From positions 1,488,001-1,552,000 of the forward strand of contig NZ_CP058670.1 in NCBI RefSeq assembly GCF_013414345.1: a stretch of DNA of 64,000 nt, in the 5' to 3' direction. Of the stretch, positions 19,308-27,347 are shown piece by piece. The translations under genes were made by a program, and so were the position numbers. Positions within the stretch are counted from its first letter, which is position 1. The number at the start of each line of letters is the position of its first letter. The notes below the pieces were generated by a model. It did no database searches. It worked only from the letters and a program-made list of their open reading frames with translations, and was not told where the DNA came from. The DNA comes from Microcella indica. GTDB taxonomy: Bacteria; Actinomycetota; Actinomycetes; Actinomycetales; Microbacteriaceae.

Positions 19308-19916
19308 GTGACCGAGCCCGCCCCGCCCGACCCCGTCACGACCGAACCTGCCACGGCCGCGAGCTCGCGCCCGGGCATCCGCGGATTCTTCGCCCGCAAC
19401 CGAGACGACCTGTGGCTCGAGGTGATCGGCGGCGTGGTGCTCGCCCTCGTCGTCTCACTCGCCGTGTTCGCGCTCGACCAGGCGACCACCGCCGAGCGCG
19501 AATCGAACGCCGAATCGCTCGGCAACTCCCTCTTCGTGCGCGAAGCGGTCATGGCCGAGAGCTCCGTGTTGCCGTTCTCGAGCCTCAACCTGCGCGGCGC
19601 GCAGCTCAGCGGCCTGCCCCTCGCCGGCGCCGACTTCTCCGACGCCGACCTGCTGGACGCCGAACTCAAGCGCACCGACCTCACGGGCGCCAACCTGAGC
19701 GAGGCCGACCTGACGAACGTCGACGTCACCGGCAGCATCTTCGTCGACGCCGACCTGAGCGAGGCGCTCCTGCGCAGCACCGAGCTCACCAGCGCCGACT
19801 TCACGGGCGCCGACCTCACCGAGGCCGACCTCACTGGTGCGTTCTACGTCGAGGGCGAGCCGCCGGTCGGGCTCCCGCTCGACGGGCTGCGCGTCATGCC
19901 CGACACCGACGACTGA
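19308..19916 (+). CDS. Membrane-anchored pentapeptide-repeat protein
   Basis: 202 residues. One transmembrane helix (about residues 39-57, VIGGVVLALVVSLAVFALD) is followed by about 16 tandem A(D/N)LxX pentapeptide repeats (SSLNLRGAQLSGLPLAGADFSDADLLDAEL and onward), which form a right-handed quadrilateral beta helix outside or at the membrane. GTG start with GAGG upstream, 9 nt after the LLM gene, so probably in the same transcript. No function is known. Confidence 0.85.
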   Translation: MTEPAPPDPVTTEPATAASSRPGIRGFFARNRDDLWLEVIGGVVLALVVSLAVFALDQATTAERESNAESLGNSLFVREAVMAESSVLPFSSLNLRGAQLSGLPLAGADFSDADLLDAELKRTDLTGANLSEADLTNVDVTGSIFVDADLSEALLRSTELTSADFTGADLTEADLTGAFYVEGEPPVGLPLDGLRVMPDTDD

Positions 19917-19957
19917 CGTCGGCTCATTCCGTCCGTCGGCGTCCTCAGCTGGAGTCG

Positions 19958-20413
19958 TCAGTCGACCTCGTCCTCGTCCTCGTCCTGGTCGACCGGCGCG
20001 GCAGAGGTTGGCCGCTCCCCGATCGCAGTACCCGGCGGCCGACCACTGCCGGGAGCGTGCTTCTCGCGCTCCACGACGAGCCACTCGGGCCGCTCGTCGA
20101 GCAGCGCGCGAATCTCCTCCGTCGTCATCGAGTCGCTCACTCCCCCACGGGCGAGCGCCGAGTTCGAAACGCCCAGGCGGCGAGCCACCTCGTCGCGCGG
20201 GTGCGGCCCCTCGCGGCGCAGCGTCGAGAGCCACTCGGGCGGGTTCTCGTTCATCTCGCGCAGCGTCGAGCGCGACACCGGCTGCGCGCGGAAGTCTTCG
20301 GGCATCGCCGGCAGGAACACGCCGAGCTTCTTCGCGGCCGTCGCCGGGCTCAGCATCTGCTCCTTCTTGGGCTTCGGTTGCTGGCGGTTGTCTTCGCGCG
20401 GTGCGTCGGTCAT
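19958..20413 (-). CDS. DUF5997 family protein
   Basis: 151 residues. LSPATAAKKLGVFLPAMPEDFRAQPVSRSTLREMNENPPEWLSTLRREGPHPRDEVARRLGVSNSALARGG is the conserved core of DUF5997, with an HTH-like second half. The ends are charged and disordered. It is divergent (68 bp) from a LysR-substrate-domain protein, an arrangement commonly seen in actinobacteria, which suggests joint function or regulation. No biochemical role is known. Confidence 0.83.
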   Translation of the reverse strand: MTDAPREDNRQQPKPKKEQMLSPATAAKKLGVFLPAMPEDFRAQPVSRSTLREMNENPPEWLSTLRREGPHPRDEVARRLGVSNSALARGGVSDSMTTEEIRALLDERPEWLVVEREKHAPGSGRPPGTAIGERPTSAAPVDQDEDEDEVD

Positions 20414-20481
20414 GCACCCGAGCGTACTGATGATGGGATGCCCAAGGCTGAGTCGCCCGTCACCGCCGGTAGCCTGAGCCC

Positions 20482-21036
20482 ATGCCCGACCCGCTCATCG
20501 TCGCCTTCGTGCCCGGAGTCACACCCGGCAAGTGGGAGCGCACGTGGCGGGAGCGCCGGCCGCGCGGGCGCCTCGAGCTGCGGCCGCACACGCAGGCGGA
20601 GGCGCTCGCGGCGCTCGATGACGGCAGCGCGCACATGGCGCTCGCGCGCGACATTGTCGCCGACGACGACCGGCATGCCATCCCCCTCTACCGGGAGGCG
20701 CCCGTCGTCGTCGCGCCGAAGGGCTCGCTCGTCGCCGGCGTCGGCGACCTCAGCGTCGCCGACCTCGCCGAGCTCGACGACGTGACCGTGCTTCCCGTCG
20801 ACCTGCACGGGGGCACGGGCGCCGACGCGGTCGAGCTCGTCGCGGCGAACGTCGGCGTGGCCGTCATGCCGCAGTCGGTCGCCCGCGCGCACTCGCGCAA
20901 AGACGTCGTCGCCCGCCCCCTCAGTGGTGCCCCCGACACCGGTATTGCGCTCGTCTGGCCGACGCGCGACGCGCACCCGCTGTGCGACGAGTTCATCGGC
21001 ATCGTGCGGGGGCGCACGGCGAACAGCTCGCGCTGA
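20482..21036 (+). CDS. LysR substrate-binding-domain protein without HTH
   Basis: 184 residues resembling only the effector-binding half of LysR regulators: PLIVAFVPGVTPGKWERTWRERRPRGRLELRPHTQAEALAALDDGSAHMALAR, then DAVELVAANVGVAVMPQSVAR, a typical LysR C-terminal pattern. The N-terminal HTH is missing, so it cannot bind DNA by itself. The divergent DUF5997 neighbour has an HTH-like segment and could be its DNA-binding partner; this is inference. Confidence 0.82.
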   Translation: MPDPLIVAFVPGVTPGKWERTWRERRPRGRLELRPHTQAEALAALDDGSAHMALARDIVADDDRHAIPLYREAPVVVAPKGSLVAGVGDLSVADLAELDDVTVLPVDLHGGTGADAVELVAANVGVAVMPQSVARAHSRKDVVARPLSGAPDTGIALVWPTRDAHPLCDEFIGIVRGRTANSSR

Positions 21037-21095
21037 GCATCCCGCTGCTGCGTGGCCGGTCCGTTGGCGCGGGAGCATGACCGCCGACAGCTGAC

Positions 21096-21689
21096 TTAGA
21101 GCAGACCTTCATCGGCAAACGGCGCCGGTGGCGGCGACTCAGCCGCGGGTAGCCCGACCATAAACACGCGCTCGACTCGCTCGTACGTGCGCGGCGTGAA
21201 CTCATCCCCCGGATAGAACTCTCCATACAGTTCCTCGGCCTCGTCGACCGAGTCGACGCCGACGATCGTGAGCAGCTTCGCCACGTCGCCGATGTCACGG
21301 TTACCTCGGTGCTGCACGGCGTGCAGCTTCATCGCGAGCAGCGCTTCCGGGCTCGCCACACTGATCGTCACGCCGTCGAGCGTCCACAGTGTGCGCCAAT
21401 GCACGTCACGACCCCACCGGGGGATGAACTGCTCAGCGTCGCTGTTTAACCAATTGTCGGGCCACGCACGCTCTGCCGCGATGTCACGGATTATTGGCGC
21501 CAGTTGCTGTTCGGGCGACAGCCGGGCGTCAATGTCGACCGTCGTCGCACGCTCGATGTAGGCGAGGCGAAGCGCAGCACCTCCGATGATCTCGATCGTC
21601 ACTCCCGTGAGTCCTGCGCTGCGAACACGAGCGACGATCTCACGGAGCCCGTCGATGAGATCATCACGGTCCAGCCGAACGACCATCAC
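21096..21689 (-). CDS. Nucleotidyltransferase (DUF6036/AbiEii-like), probable toxin
   Basis: 197 residues. GVTIEIIGGAALRLAYIERATTVDIDARLSP resembles the minimal nucleotidyltransferase core (GG-A-x9-12-D-x-D), and SPEALLAMKLHAVQHRGNRDIGDVAKLL matches the helix of AbiEii/DUF6036-type enzymes. In AbiE and MenAT systems such proteins modify tRNA and arrest growth. It overlaps the upstream XRE gene by 4 nt, the usual antitoxin-first order. The TA role is inferred from family and context. Confidence 0.82.
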   Translation of the reverse strand: MMVVRLDRDDLIDGLREIVARVRSAGLTGVTIEIIGGAALRLAYIERATTVDIDARLSPEQQLAPIIRDIAAERAWPDNWLNSDAEQFIPRWGRDVHWRTLWTLDGVTISVASPEALLAMKLHAVQHRGNRDIGDVAKLLTIVGVDSVDEAEELYGEFYPGDEFTPRTYERVERVFMVGLPAAESPPPAPFADEGLL

Positions 21690-22261
21690 GCACTCCGCAG
21701 TGCGCCCGCTTCGACGAGAAGGTTGCGGCGCTCGAAGGCCTCCGGCACATCGTCGGGTTGCGGCGTCAGGTCGTAGTCACTGATGATCAACGGCTGGGCG
21801 CTGGGCAGAATGCGCTGCTGCTCGTCGACCCATTCGGGTATCGGAAGTGAGCGATCTCGCAGGCGCCAGTCGGTCACGGCCGCGACAGCCGCCGTCCATG
21901 TCGGCTCCACATTCGGTGGTGGCGCAGACGCTGCGAGCAGCACGCATTCCACGGGCATGCAGACGGCGAGGCCGTCCGAGTAGTCGAGCAGCGCACGCCA
22001 AGCGCGATCACGATCTCCCGCCTCCAGTGCATCGTCGATGGCAAGCGCAGTCTCGGTAGCGTCAGCGAAAATGCTCGGGTAGATGACAACCCGATGACTG
22101 GTGGCTACGAGCCAGTTCTGCACAGTGTCGAGTCGCGGGGCCCTGCGCCGCCCTTCGATGAAGGAGATCGCCGACTGACTTGTGCCGAGGCGGCGCGCGA
22201 GTTCGCCTTGATCCCAGCCCCTACTCGTGCGAGCACTGCGCAACACGTCAATGAGGTCCAT
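21686..22261 (-). CDS. XRE-family regulator, probable antitoxin
   Basis: 191 residues. The N-terminal Cro/C1 HTH (LIDVLRSARTSRGWDQGELARRLGTSQSAISFIEGRRRAPRLDTVQNWL) is followed by a helical domain of about 120 residues, probably the toxin-interaction part. The ATG at 22259-22261 is preferred because GAGAGGAGG precedes it and the HTH begins at once; the frame is open to 22312. The upstream region carries a perfect 7-bp palindrome that fits autoregulation by an XRE dimer. Confidence 0.88.
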   Translation of the reverse strand: MDLIDVLRSARTSRGWDQGELARRLGTSQSAISFIEGRRRAPRLDTVQNWLVATSHRVVIYPSIFADATETALAIDDALEAGDRDRAWRALLDYSDGLAVCMPVECVLLAASAPPPNVEPTWTAAVAAVTDWRLRDRSLPIPEWVDEQQRILPSAQPLIISDYDLTPQPDDVPEAFERRNLLVEAGALRSA

Positions 22262-22279
22262 GCGCCTCCTCTCAGGATC

Positions 22280-22297
22280 TATATCGTAATCGATATA
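22280..22297. promoter_or_regulatory. Operator-like palindrome upstream of the XRE/NTase pair
   Basis: TATATCG-TAAT-CGATATA: perfect 7-bp arms with a 4-bp spacer, 18 nt upstream of the XRE start codon and strikingly AT-rich in a GC-rich genome, so it probably overlaps the promoter -10 region. This is the expected place for toxin-antitoxin autorepression. Confidence 0.7.
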
Positions 22298-22373
22298 CTT
22301 GGTGGGCACCACGATTCATCCTGGTTGTGGATGAGGGTCAGCTCACACTGCTGGAAACCGCTGAGCAGGGGGG

Positions 22374-23822
22374 CTACCGCGCCCCGCGCGCTCGTCGGCC
22401 GGCGATCATCGCCTGACGGTCCAACCCGAACGTCCGGCGGGCCGCGAACCCTCCGATCGCGGTTCCCGCAGCGAGTCCGATACCCGTCGCGATGGCGTCC
22501 ACCGCCGCGGGCAGCGCCTCCATCACCCCGGTCGTCGAATCCACAAGCACGTACAGCGCGCTGTACACGGCAAGACCGGGGATCAGACCGATGATGGCCG
22601 CCGTCGTCGTCGCACCTTCGGGAACCTTGATCCAGCGGTAGGTGAGGTAGCCGATGACGCCCGCCGCCACCGCGGCGATGCCCGGCGCCAAGCCCGGCTG
22701 ATCCACGTACGGCGACACCAGCAGGAACACGGTGAACACGAGAGCCGTCGCGGCCGCCATGAGCGGCACCAGGCGCAGCCGCACATACGACGTGAGCGCG
22801 AACCCGCATCCGATGAGCGCCGCACCCACCACCCCGGAAACCAGGCCGATACCGTCGCCGAGAGACGTCGACACCGCCACCGGAATGCCCATCCGCAAGG
22901 CGATGCCCAAGACGGCCGAAATGCCCACGGCGAGGCCGAGAGTGAGCATGAACACTTCCATGCCTCGCGCCGTCGCCGTCACGTAGTACCCGTCGATCGC
23001 GTCGCGCGCGGCCGCCGTGAGCCCCAAACCAGACAGCAGCATGACGATTCCCGCGATGACGATGACCGTCGGCGCATCCGACCCCGGCAGCTCGATGCCC
23101 ACCGAGCGCAACCAGAACAGCAGCACCGCGATGCTCGTCGTCGCCACAGCGGCCGCCATCTGAGCGAAGAAGCCGGGCACCGACCACTTGCCCAACTGAC
23201 GCGTGATGAGGTCAGAGATCACCGCAGACACTGCGGCGACGAACACGAGCACCAGTCCCACATCGAACAGCACCACAACCCCGGCAGCCAGAATCGCTTT
23301 GCCCGCGGTCACCACCCAGCGCCGGTACGGGTGCGGGCTCGACAGAATCGTGGTGAGCCGCTCGCGGGCAACCTCAACGGTGGGCCGCATGCCGTCGCCG
23401 GTGATCTCCTCGATCAGCAGGTACACGTTCTGCAGCCTCGTGTAGTCCGTGGTGCGCACCTTCACGATCCGCATGACCGACACCGGGTCCTCGTTCATGC
23501 CGCGATGCACCGAGACGGTGATCGACGTGAACGTGATGTCCACGTGCATGCCGCTCACCCCGTACGCGTCGCTGATGCGCAGCACCATCGCCACCACGTC
23601 GGCCGCCGACGCGCCCGTCGCGAGCATCGCCTCGCCCACCCGCAGGCACAGGTCGATCACGAGGCGCACGTGGCGCTGAGACGGCTGCCCGTCGCCGCCG
23701 GCCACCGAGATCACCTGGGTGGGAGCGGTCGACCCCCGCAGTACCCCGTCAGCGATCTGCAGAATCGACCGATTCTTCCGTCGCCAGGGCACCCTGCGTC
23801 CGTTGTCGCTGCTTTCACCCAC
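22374..23822 (-). CDS. Threonine/serine exporter family protein (ThrE-like)
   Basis: 482 residues, close to C. glutamicum ThrE (489). The cytoplasmic N-terminal part (about 1-175; RHVRLVIDLCLRVGEAMLATGASAADVVAMVLRISDAYG) resembles the ThrE hydrolase-like domain. About ten membrane helices follow, covering ThrE_1 and ThrE_2 (for example SLGDGIGLVSGVVGAALIGCGFALTSYVRLRLVP and TTTAAIIGLIPGLAVYSALY). It exports threonine/serine using the proton gradient in Corynebacterium. GTG start. Single gene placed between two TA-like pairs. Confidence 0.88.
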   Translation of the reverse strand: MGESSDNGRRVPWRRKNRSILQIADGVLRGSTAPTQVISVAGGDGQPSQRHVRLVIDLCLRVGEAMLATGASAADVVAMVLRISDAYGVSGMHVDITFTSITVSVHRGMNEDPVSVMRIVKVRTTDYTRLQNVYLLIEEITGDGMRPTVEVARERLTTILSSPHPYRRWVVTAGKAILAAGVVVLFDVGLVLVFVAAVSAVISDLITRQLGKWSVPGFFAQMAAAVATTSIAVLLFWLRSVGIELPGSDAPTVIVIAGIVMLLSGLGLTAAARDAIDGYYVTATARGMEVFMLTLGLAVGISAVLGIALRMGIPVAVSTSLGDGIGLVSGVVGAALIGCGFALTSYVRLRLVPLMAAATALVFTVFLLVSPYVDQPGLAPGIAAVAAGVIGYLTYRWIKVPEGATTTAAIIGLIPGLAVYSALYVLVDSTTGVMEALPAAVDAIATGIGLAAGTAIGGFAARRTFGLDRQAMIAGRRARGAR

Positions 23823-23950
23823 TGCACCAGGGTACGGGCCCGCAGTTCAGCGCGCGCCGCGAGCCGACGAGCTCACATGCGCACGTCGCACGCGGCTCAT
23901 GACAGCGCAACCCCGCGATTGTTCATAATCGGGATGCTCTGCCTCGCGAT

Positions 23951-24445
23951 TCACGCCCGAACTAGGTGAAGCCCGAGTTCGCGGAACAACTCGAACGGCT
24001 CGCGCAGTTCGACTCCGAAGGCGCTACACACGTCTGGGATCTTGATCGTCTTCTTGCCTTCCGGCTGAGCAACTTCGTGGGTGACGACGGTATGCGCGCC
24101 TGCGAATGCTTGGGCGAGAAGACGATAGTCCGCTGAGGCGAGGAAGTCGGTTCTCGCTTCCTGTCGGAATCGGGTTTCCCCGGTCATCGCCCATCCTGCG
24201 AGCTTGCGAAGCGCGACGATGTCGGCGGCGGTCTCCTCCATCCAGAACTCGCTCGGCAGCTGTCGCGCCCAGTCGCTGAGCTCATCCTCTTGGGCAAGCA
24301 ACTCTTCTCGCACGGCAACGACGGAACGCAGATCGCAAGTGGCGTACTCCTCCGCGATCCATTCCCAGAAGCCTGGGACGAAGTCAGTGCCGTAGTAGGT
24401 GTTCTTGGCGGTGATGAAGATGTTCGCGTCAAGCAGGTGCATCAC
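23951..24445 (-). CDS. DUF4411 PIN-like ribonuclease, probable toxin
   Basis: 164 residues. MHLLDANIFITAKNTYY gives the first PIN acidic residue (D6). VVAVREELL and ASADYRLLAQAFAG supply further conserved acidic positions, and VVTHEVA is typical of DUF4411. PIN proteins are Mg2+-dependent RNases and usually the toxin of TA pairs. It overlaps the upstream ImmA/IrrE-like gene by 4 nt. Codon use is noticeably less GC-biased than in the surrounding housekeeping genes, hinting at acquisition. Confidence 0.85.
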   Translation of the reverse strand: MMHLLDANIFITAKNTYYGTDFVPGFWEWIAEEYATCDLRSVVAVREELLAQEDELSDWARQLPSEFWMEETAADIVALRKLAGWAMTGETRFRQEARTDFLASADYRLLAQAFAGAHTVVTHEVAQPEGKKTIKIPDVCSAFGVELREPFELFRELGLHLVRA

Positions 24446-25599
24446 AAGCCCAACTGTTCGGAGTACTTGCGAAGCTGCTCCGCACTGCGAAGGCCGAGTA
24501 CCCGAAACGCATCGGTGTAGGAAGTTCCGCCTTCGCGAACGTCAGACAGAACAGCGCGAGACAGTCGCTCCCCCACCCTGAAGGGCTGATTCAGATAGAA
24601 GTCGCCGCCGCCGGCGTTCTTCTGGCGCTGATAGCTGAACGCTTCGGCCGCTCTTCTTTCCTCACGCGCATATATGGCATCGAATCCGCTCGTCTCAATG
24701 AGGTGAAGGTCGCGCAACCTGATCAGAATGACCAGGGTGCTGCACATGTATCGCCCCGCGAGGCGATCGAGCTCGTCCTCGAAAGGAGGCTCCCGACGAA
24801 ACTGAGACCTCAGATCTGTGGCGGGTGCGAGCATCTCAGCAGCGAAAGCGTTGCACCAGCTCTCGACCCCAAACCCGTTCGTATTCGGGTCCTCGTCGCT
24901 CACTCCCGTCTTGCCCAGCATCACGTGACCGTACTCATGCAGAAACGTGAAGATCTGCCCACTCAGGGAGTCCCCGCTGGCATTGACGAAGATCAGCGGC
25001 ACGCGGTCGTCGGCCAAGGTAAACCCGCGGAACTCATCACGGTCGAGCATTCGATGGTTGTCGTTTCCCACCATGCTCGTGATAACGACAAGGCCCCCGA
25101 GTTCTTCAAACTTTCGACGCAAGTGATTGCGCGCGTTCTCGCGAGTCTTCAAGCGAGCTCGATCAGCAACCTCGAAAGACAAGTGTTTGGCGGCAGCGGT
25201 CGCAACAGACCCCGGCTCATCGCTTTCGTGCGCTCGAGGGATCGCCGCATCGCCGAGCCCGAGCTTCAGCGCGTAGTCCGTGAACCATGCCTGACGCCTC
25301 ACGCTGAGGTCGATGACGTCGAGGAGTTCTTGGCTCGGGGTGACTCGATCGCCAGAACGGCCAAGACGGTAGTCCGGTATCGGAAGCTCCACATCTGGCG
25401 GTTCGCTCAGGAAGAAGACGCCAAAGGGGAGGTGGGTGTACCTCGCCAGCTCCTCGACTTGGCGAACCGTGGGTTCCCGGGACTCTGCGAGCCACTCATG
25501 CCAGGCCGGAAACTTCTTCTCCAGTGCCTCAGCGTCACGCTTGGAGCGCTCTTGTGCCCAGAGAAGCAAGGAAGGCGCTACTGCGACTCGTGCGCTCAT
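24442..25599 (-). CDS. XRE/ImmA-IrrE metallopeptidase regulator, probable antitoxin
   Basis: 385 residues. The N-terminal third (ARVAVAPSLLLWAQERSKRDAEALEKKFPAWHEWLAESREPTVRQVEELARYTHLPFGVFFL) is the helical XRE-like region. The centre holds the zinc-peptidase site FTFLHEYGHVMLG (HEYGH), with WCNAFAAEMLAP giving a likely third ligand. ImmA/IrrE-COG2856 proteins often pair with DUF4411 toxins. It is expected to regulate the operon and/or neutralise the PIN protein. Start ATG at 25597-25599. Confidence 0.87.
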   Translation of the reverse strand: MSARVAVAPSLLLWAQERSKRDAEALEKKFPAWHEWLAESREPTVRQVEELARYTHLPFGVFFLSEPPDVELPIPDYRLGRSGDRVTPSQELLDVIDLSVRRQAWFTDYALKLGLGDAAIPRAHESDEPGSVATAAAKHLSFEVADRARLKTRENARNHLRRKFEELGGLVVITSMVGNDNHRMLDRDEFRGFTLADDRVPLIFVNASGDSLSGQIFTFLHEYGHVMLGKTGVSDEDPNTNGFGVESWCNAFAAEMLAPATDLRSQFRREPPFEDELDRLAGRYMCSTLVILIRLRDLHLIETSGFDAIYAREERRAAEAFSYQRQKNAGGGDFYLNQPFRVGERLSRAVLSDVREGGTSYTDAFRVLGLRSAEQLRKYSEQLGL

Positions 25600-25841
25600 T
25601 CGCTGCCCTCCTACCTACTCGCGACTCCCCCATGAGGCTGATCTACAGCCTAGGGTCGAACGATCCGATCGCCAGAGAGTCGAGCGATGTGAAATTGACA
25701 TCCCCATCTCTCCTGCGAGTCATGATGTTGCCACCAACCCCTGACAGCGCTGCACCCCGAGCGCCGTCCTTATTTGCGTTTAGCGGCCTAAGTGCAAGCA
25801 ACGGCACTCGCTGCTTTCCCTTGCAGACCGAAGAGGCACCT

Positions 25842-26492
25842 TCACGCCGCCCGAAACCGCCGCGCCAGTACCTCCACCGTCGCCGTCACGTCACACACCG
25901 CTTCCTGCGGCGCACTCAATACCTTCACCAGCTTCTTCGGCCACATCACGTCGACCCCGCGCACTGTGAACGACCCGCCGACGAGCGGCCAGTCGGCGTC
26001 GACGAAGCACAGCACCCCGCGCACTGGCACGTCTCCCACCGCCTCCTGCACATGCGCCACCTGCTTGAGTACACCCTCGACGAGCGCCGTCTTGTCGCTC
26101 CCCCGCACGAGCAGCTTCTCCACCCGCGGCCGCAGAATGCCACCCTCGACCCGCAGCTCCGGCCGCCTGTCCTGGTACCGCTTCGAGTCGATCACCCACA
26201 CCCCGCCCGGCGTGACGACAAGGTGGTCGATGTTGGCTTTCGAGCGCGGAATCTTGCGATCATGCAGCACCCGGATGCTCTGCCCCGCGACCGCGTCCAC
26301 CACAGCCGCGACCCGCTCCTCGCAGATAGCACCCGAACTCCACGCTCGCGTGCTCTGACGCTCCGGCGTCAGCGCCACGGCGATGGTGCCGAGCTTGCCC
26401 CAGGATGCCCGGGTCGCCGCCTCATCCTTGGCGCGGCGCCTCTCGTACTCGCGTCGAGCGGATCCTCCGGCGGTGCCGTTCTCGTCAGTCAT
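25842..26492 (-). CDS. NERD-domain nuclease-related protein
   Basis: 216 residues. GAICEERVAAVVDAVAGQSIRVLHDRKIPRSKANIDHLVVTPGGVWVIDSKRYQDR is the NERD core. The DHLVV...IDSK pattern carries the acidic and lysine residues of the PD-(D/E)XK-like fold. The N-terminal 45 residues are charged and may form a coiled coil. NERD proteins are linked to DNA processing and phage defence. It is divergent (98 bp) from a small membrane protein. About 240 bp between it and the ImmA-like gene (25600-25841) hold no credible gene. Confidence 0.85.
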   Translation of the reverse strand: MTDENGTAGGSARREYERRRAKDEAATRASWGKLGTIAVALTPERQSTRAWSSGAICEERVAAVVDAVAGQSIRVLHDRKIPRSKANIDHLVVTPGGVWVIDSKRYQDRRPELRVEGGILRPRVEKLLVRGSDKTALVEGVLKQVAHVQEAVGDVPVRGVLCFVDADWPLVGGSFTVRGVDVMWPKKLVKVLSAPQEAVCDVTATVEVLARRFRAA

Positions 26493-26590
26493 GGTTCGAC
26501 GGTAGGAGAAGTCGAGGGGGGCTCGGCAGCCCCCGTCCTGGGCGCGTCTAAGCTGATGAAGATTCTAGGTTCTTCAGTCGAGAGGCAAGT

Positions 26591-26995
26591 ATGTCCACTC
26601 TGCCCGTATCGGGCTGGTACGAAGACCCCGAAGATGGCACACGGGAGCGCTGGTGGAATGGTTCTAAGTGGACTGACCTCCGGCGCGAGAAGCCTCTGCC
26701 ACCTCCGACAGTTCCCGATCATCGCGGGTCAAGTGCGCCGGCATCAAGCAACCCGTGGGCCATCGTTGGAATCGTGATGGGGTTCGTCTCTCTGCTGTAC
26801 AACCCGGTATTGATTCCTTCCACCCTGGGCATTGTGTTCAGTGCGCTAGGAATTGCACGTGCGAACAGTCTTGGCGAAGCAACAGGGCAGAGAGTTCAGT
26901 TTCCGACCGCAGTTGTCGGTCTCACTCTGAGCCTCGTTGGCGCGTTCTTGTTCCTGATCAACGTGAGCGTCTCCCTCAGCAACCTCAGCTTCTGA
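26591..26995 (+). CDS. DUF2510/DUF4190 small membrane protein
   Basis: 134 residues. An N-terminal DUF2510 motif (SGWYEDPEDGTRERWWNGSKWTD) is followed by a Pro-rich linker and two membrane helices (PWAIVGIVMGFVSLLYNPVLIPSTLGIVFSALGIARA, and TAVVGLTLSLVGAFLFLINV), a DUF4190-like arrangement. Common in actinobacteria with no established role. The start lies just after GAGGCAAGT, a moderate ribosome site. Confidence 0.85.
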   Translation: MSTLPVSGWYEDPEDGTRERWWNGSKWTDLRREKPLPPPTVPDHRGSSAPASSNPWAIVGIVMGFVSLLYNPVLIPSTLGIVFSALGIARANSLGEATGQRVQFPTAVVGLTLSLVGAFLFLINVSVSLSNLSF

Positions 26996-27029
26996 GACCG
27001 TCGGCCACGATGCGCGATAGGTTCTCAGC

Positions 27030-27347
27030 ATGACCGACGCCGCCCGCGACGCCCTCCGCGCGTTCGTGGCCGAACGCGACTGGGCACAGTTCCACTCCCC
27101 CGAGAACCTCGCCAAGAGCATCTCCATCGAGGCCGGCGAACTGCTCGAGTGCTACCAGTGGAACGCCGACGCGGACCCCGAAGCCGTGCGCGACGAGCTC
27201 GCCGACGTGCTCAGCTACTGCCTCATGCTTGCCGACAAGCTCGGCCTCGACCCCGAACAGATCGTGCTCGAGAAGCTCGAGCGCAGCCGCGCCAAGTATC
27301 CGGCCGACAAGGCGCGCGGGCGCAGCGAGAAGTATGACCGGCTCTAG
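27030..27347 (+). CDS. MazG-like nucleotide pyrophosphohydrolase
   Basis: 105 residues of the all-alpha NTP pyrophosphatase superfamily. SIEAGELLECYQW carries the ExxE half and VRDELADVLSYCLMLADKLG the ExxD half of the Mg2+-binding site. Single-domain members hydrolyse dNTPs or modified nucleotides; some act in defence by depleting nucleotides. The gene overlaps the start of the GIY-YIG/DUF2075 gene by 14 nt, so the two are almost certainly translated together. Confidence 0.9.
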   Translation: MTDAARDALRAFVAERDWAQFHSPENLAKSISIEAGELLECYQWNADADPEAVRDELADVLSYCLMLADKLGLDPEQIVLEKLERSRAKYPADKARGRSEKYDRL

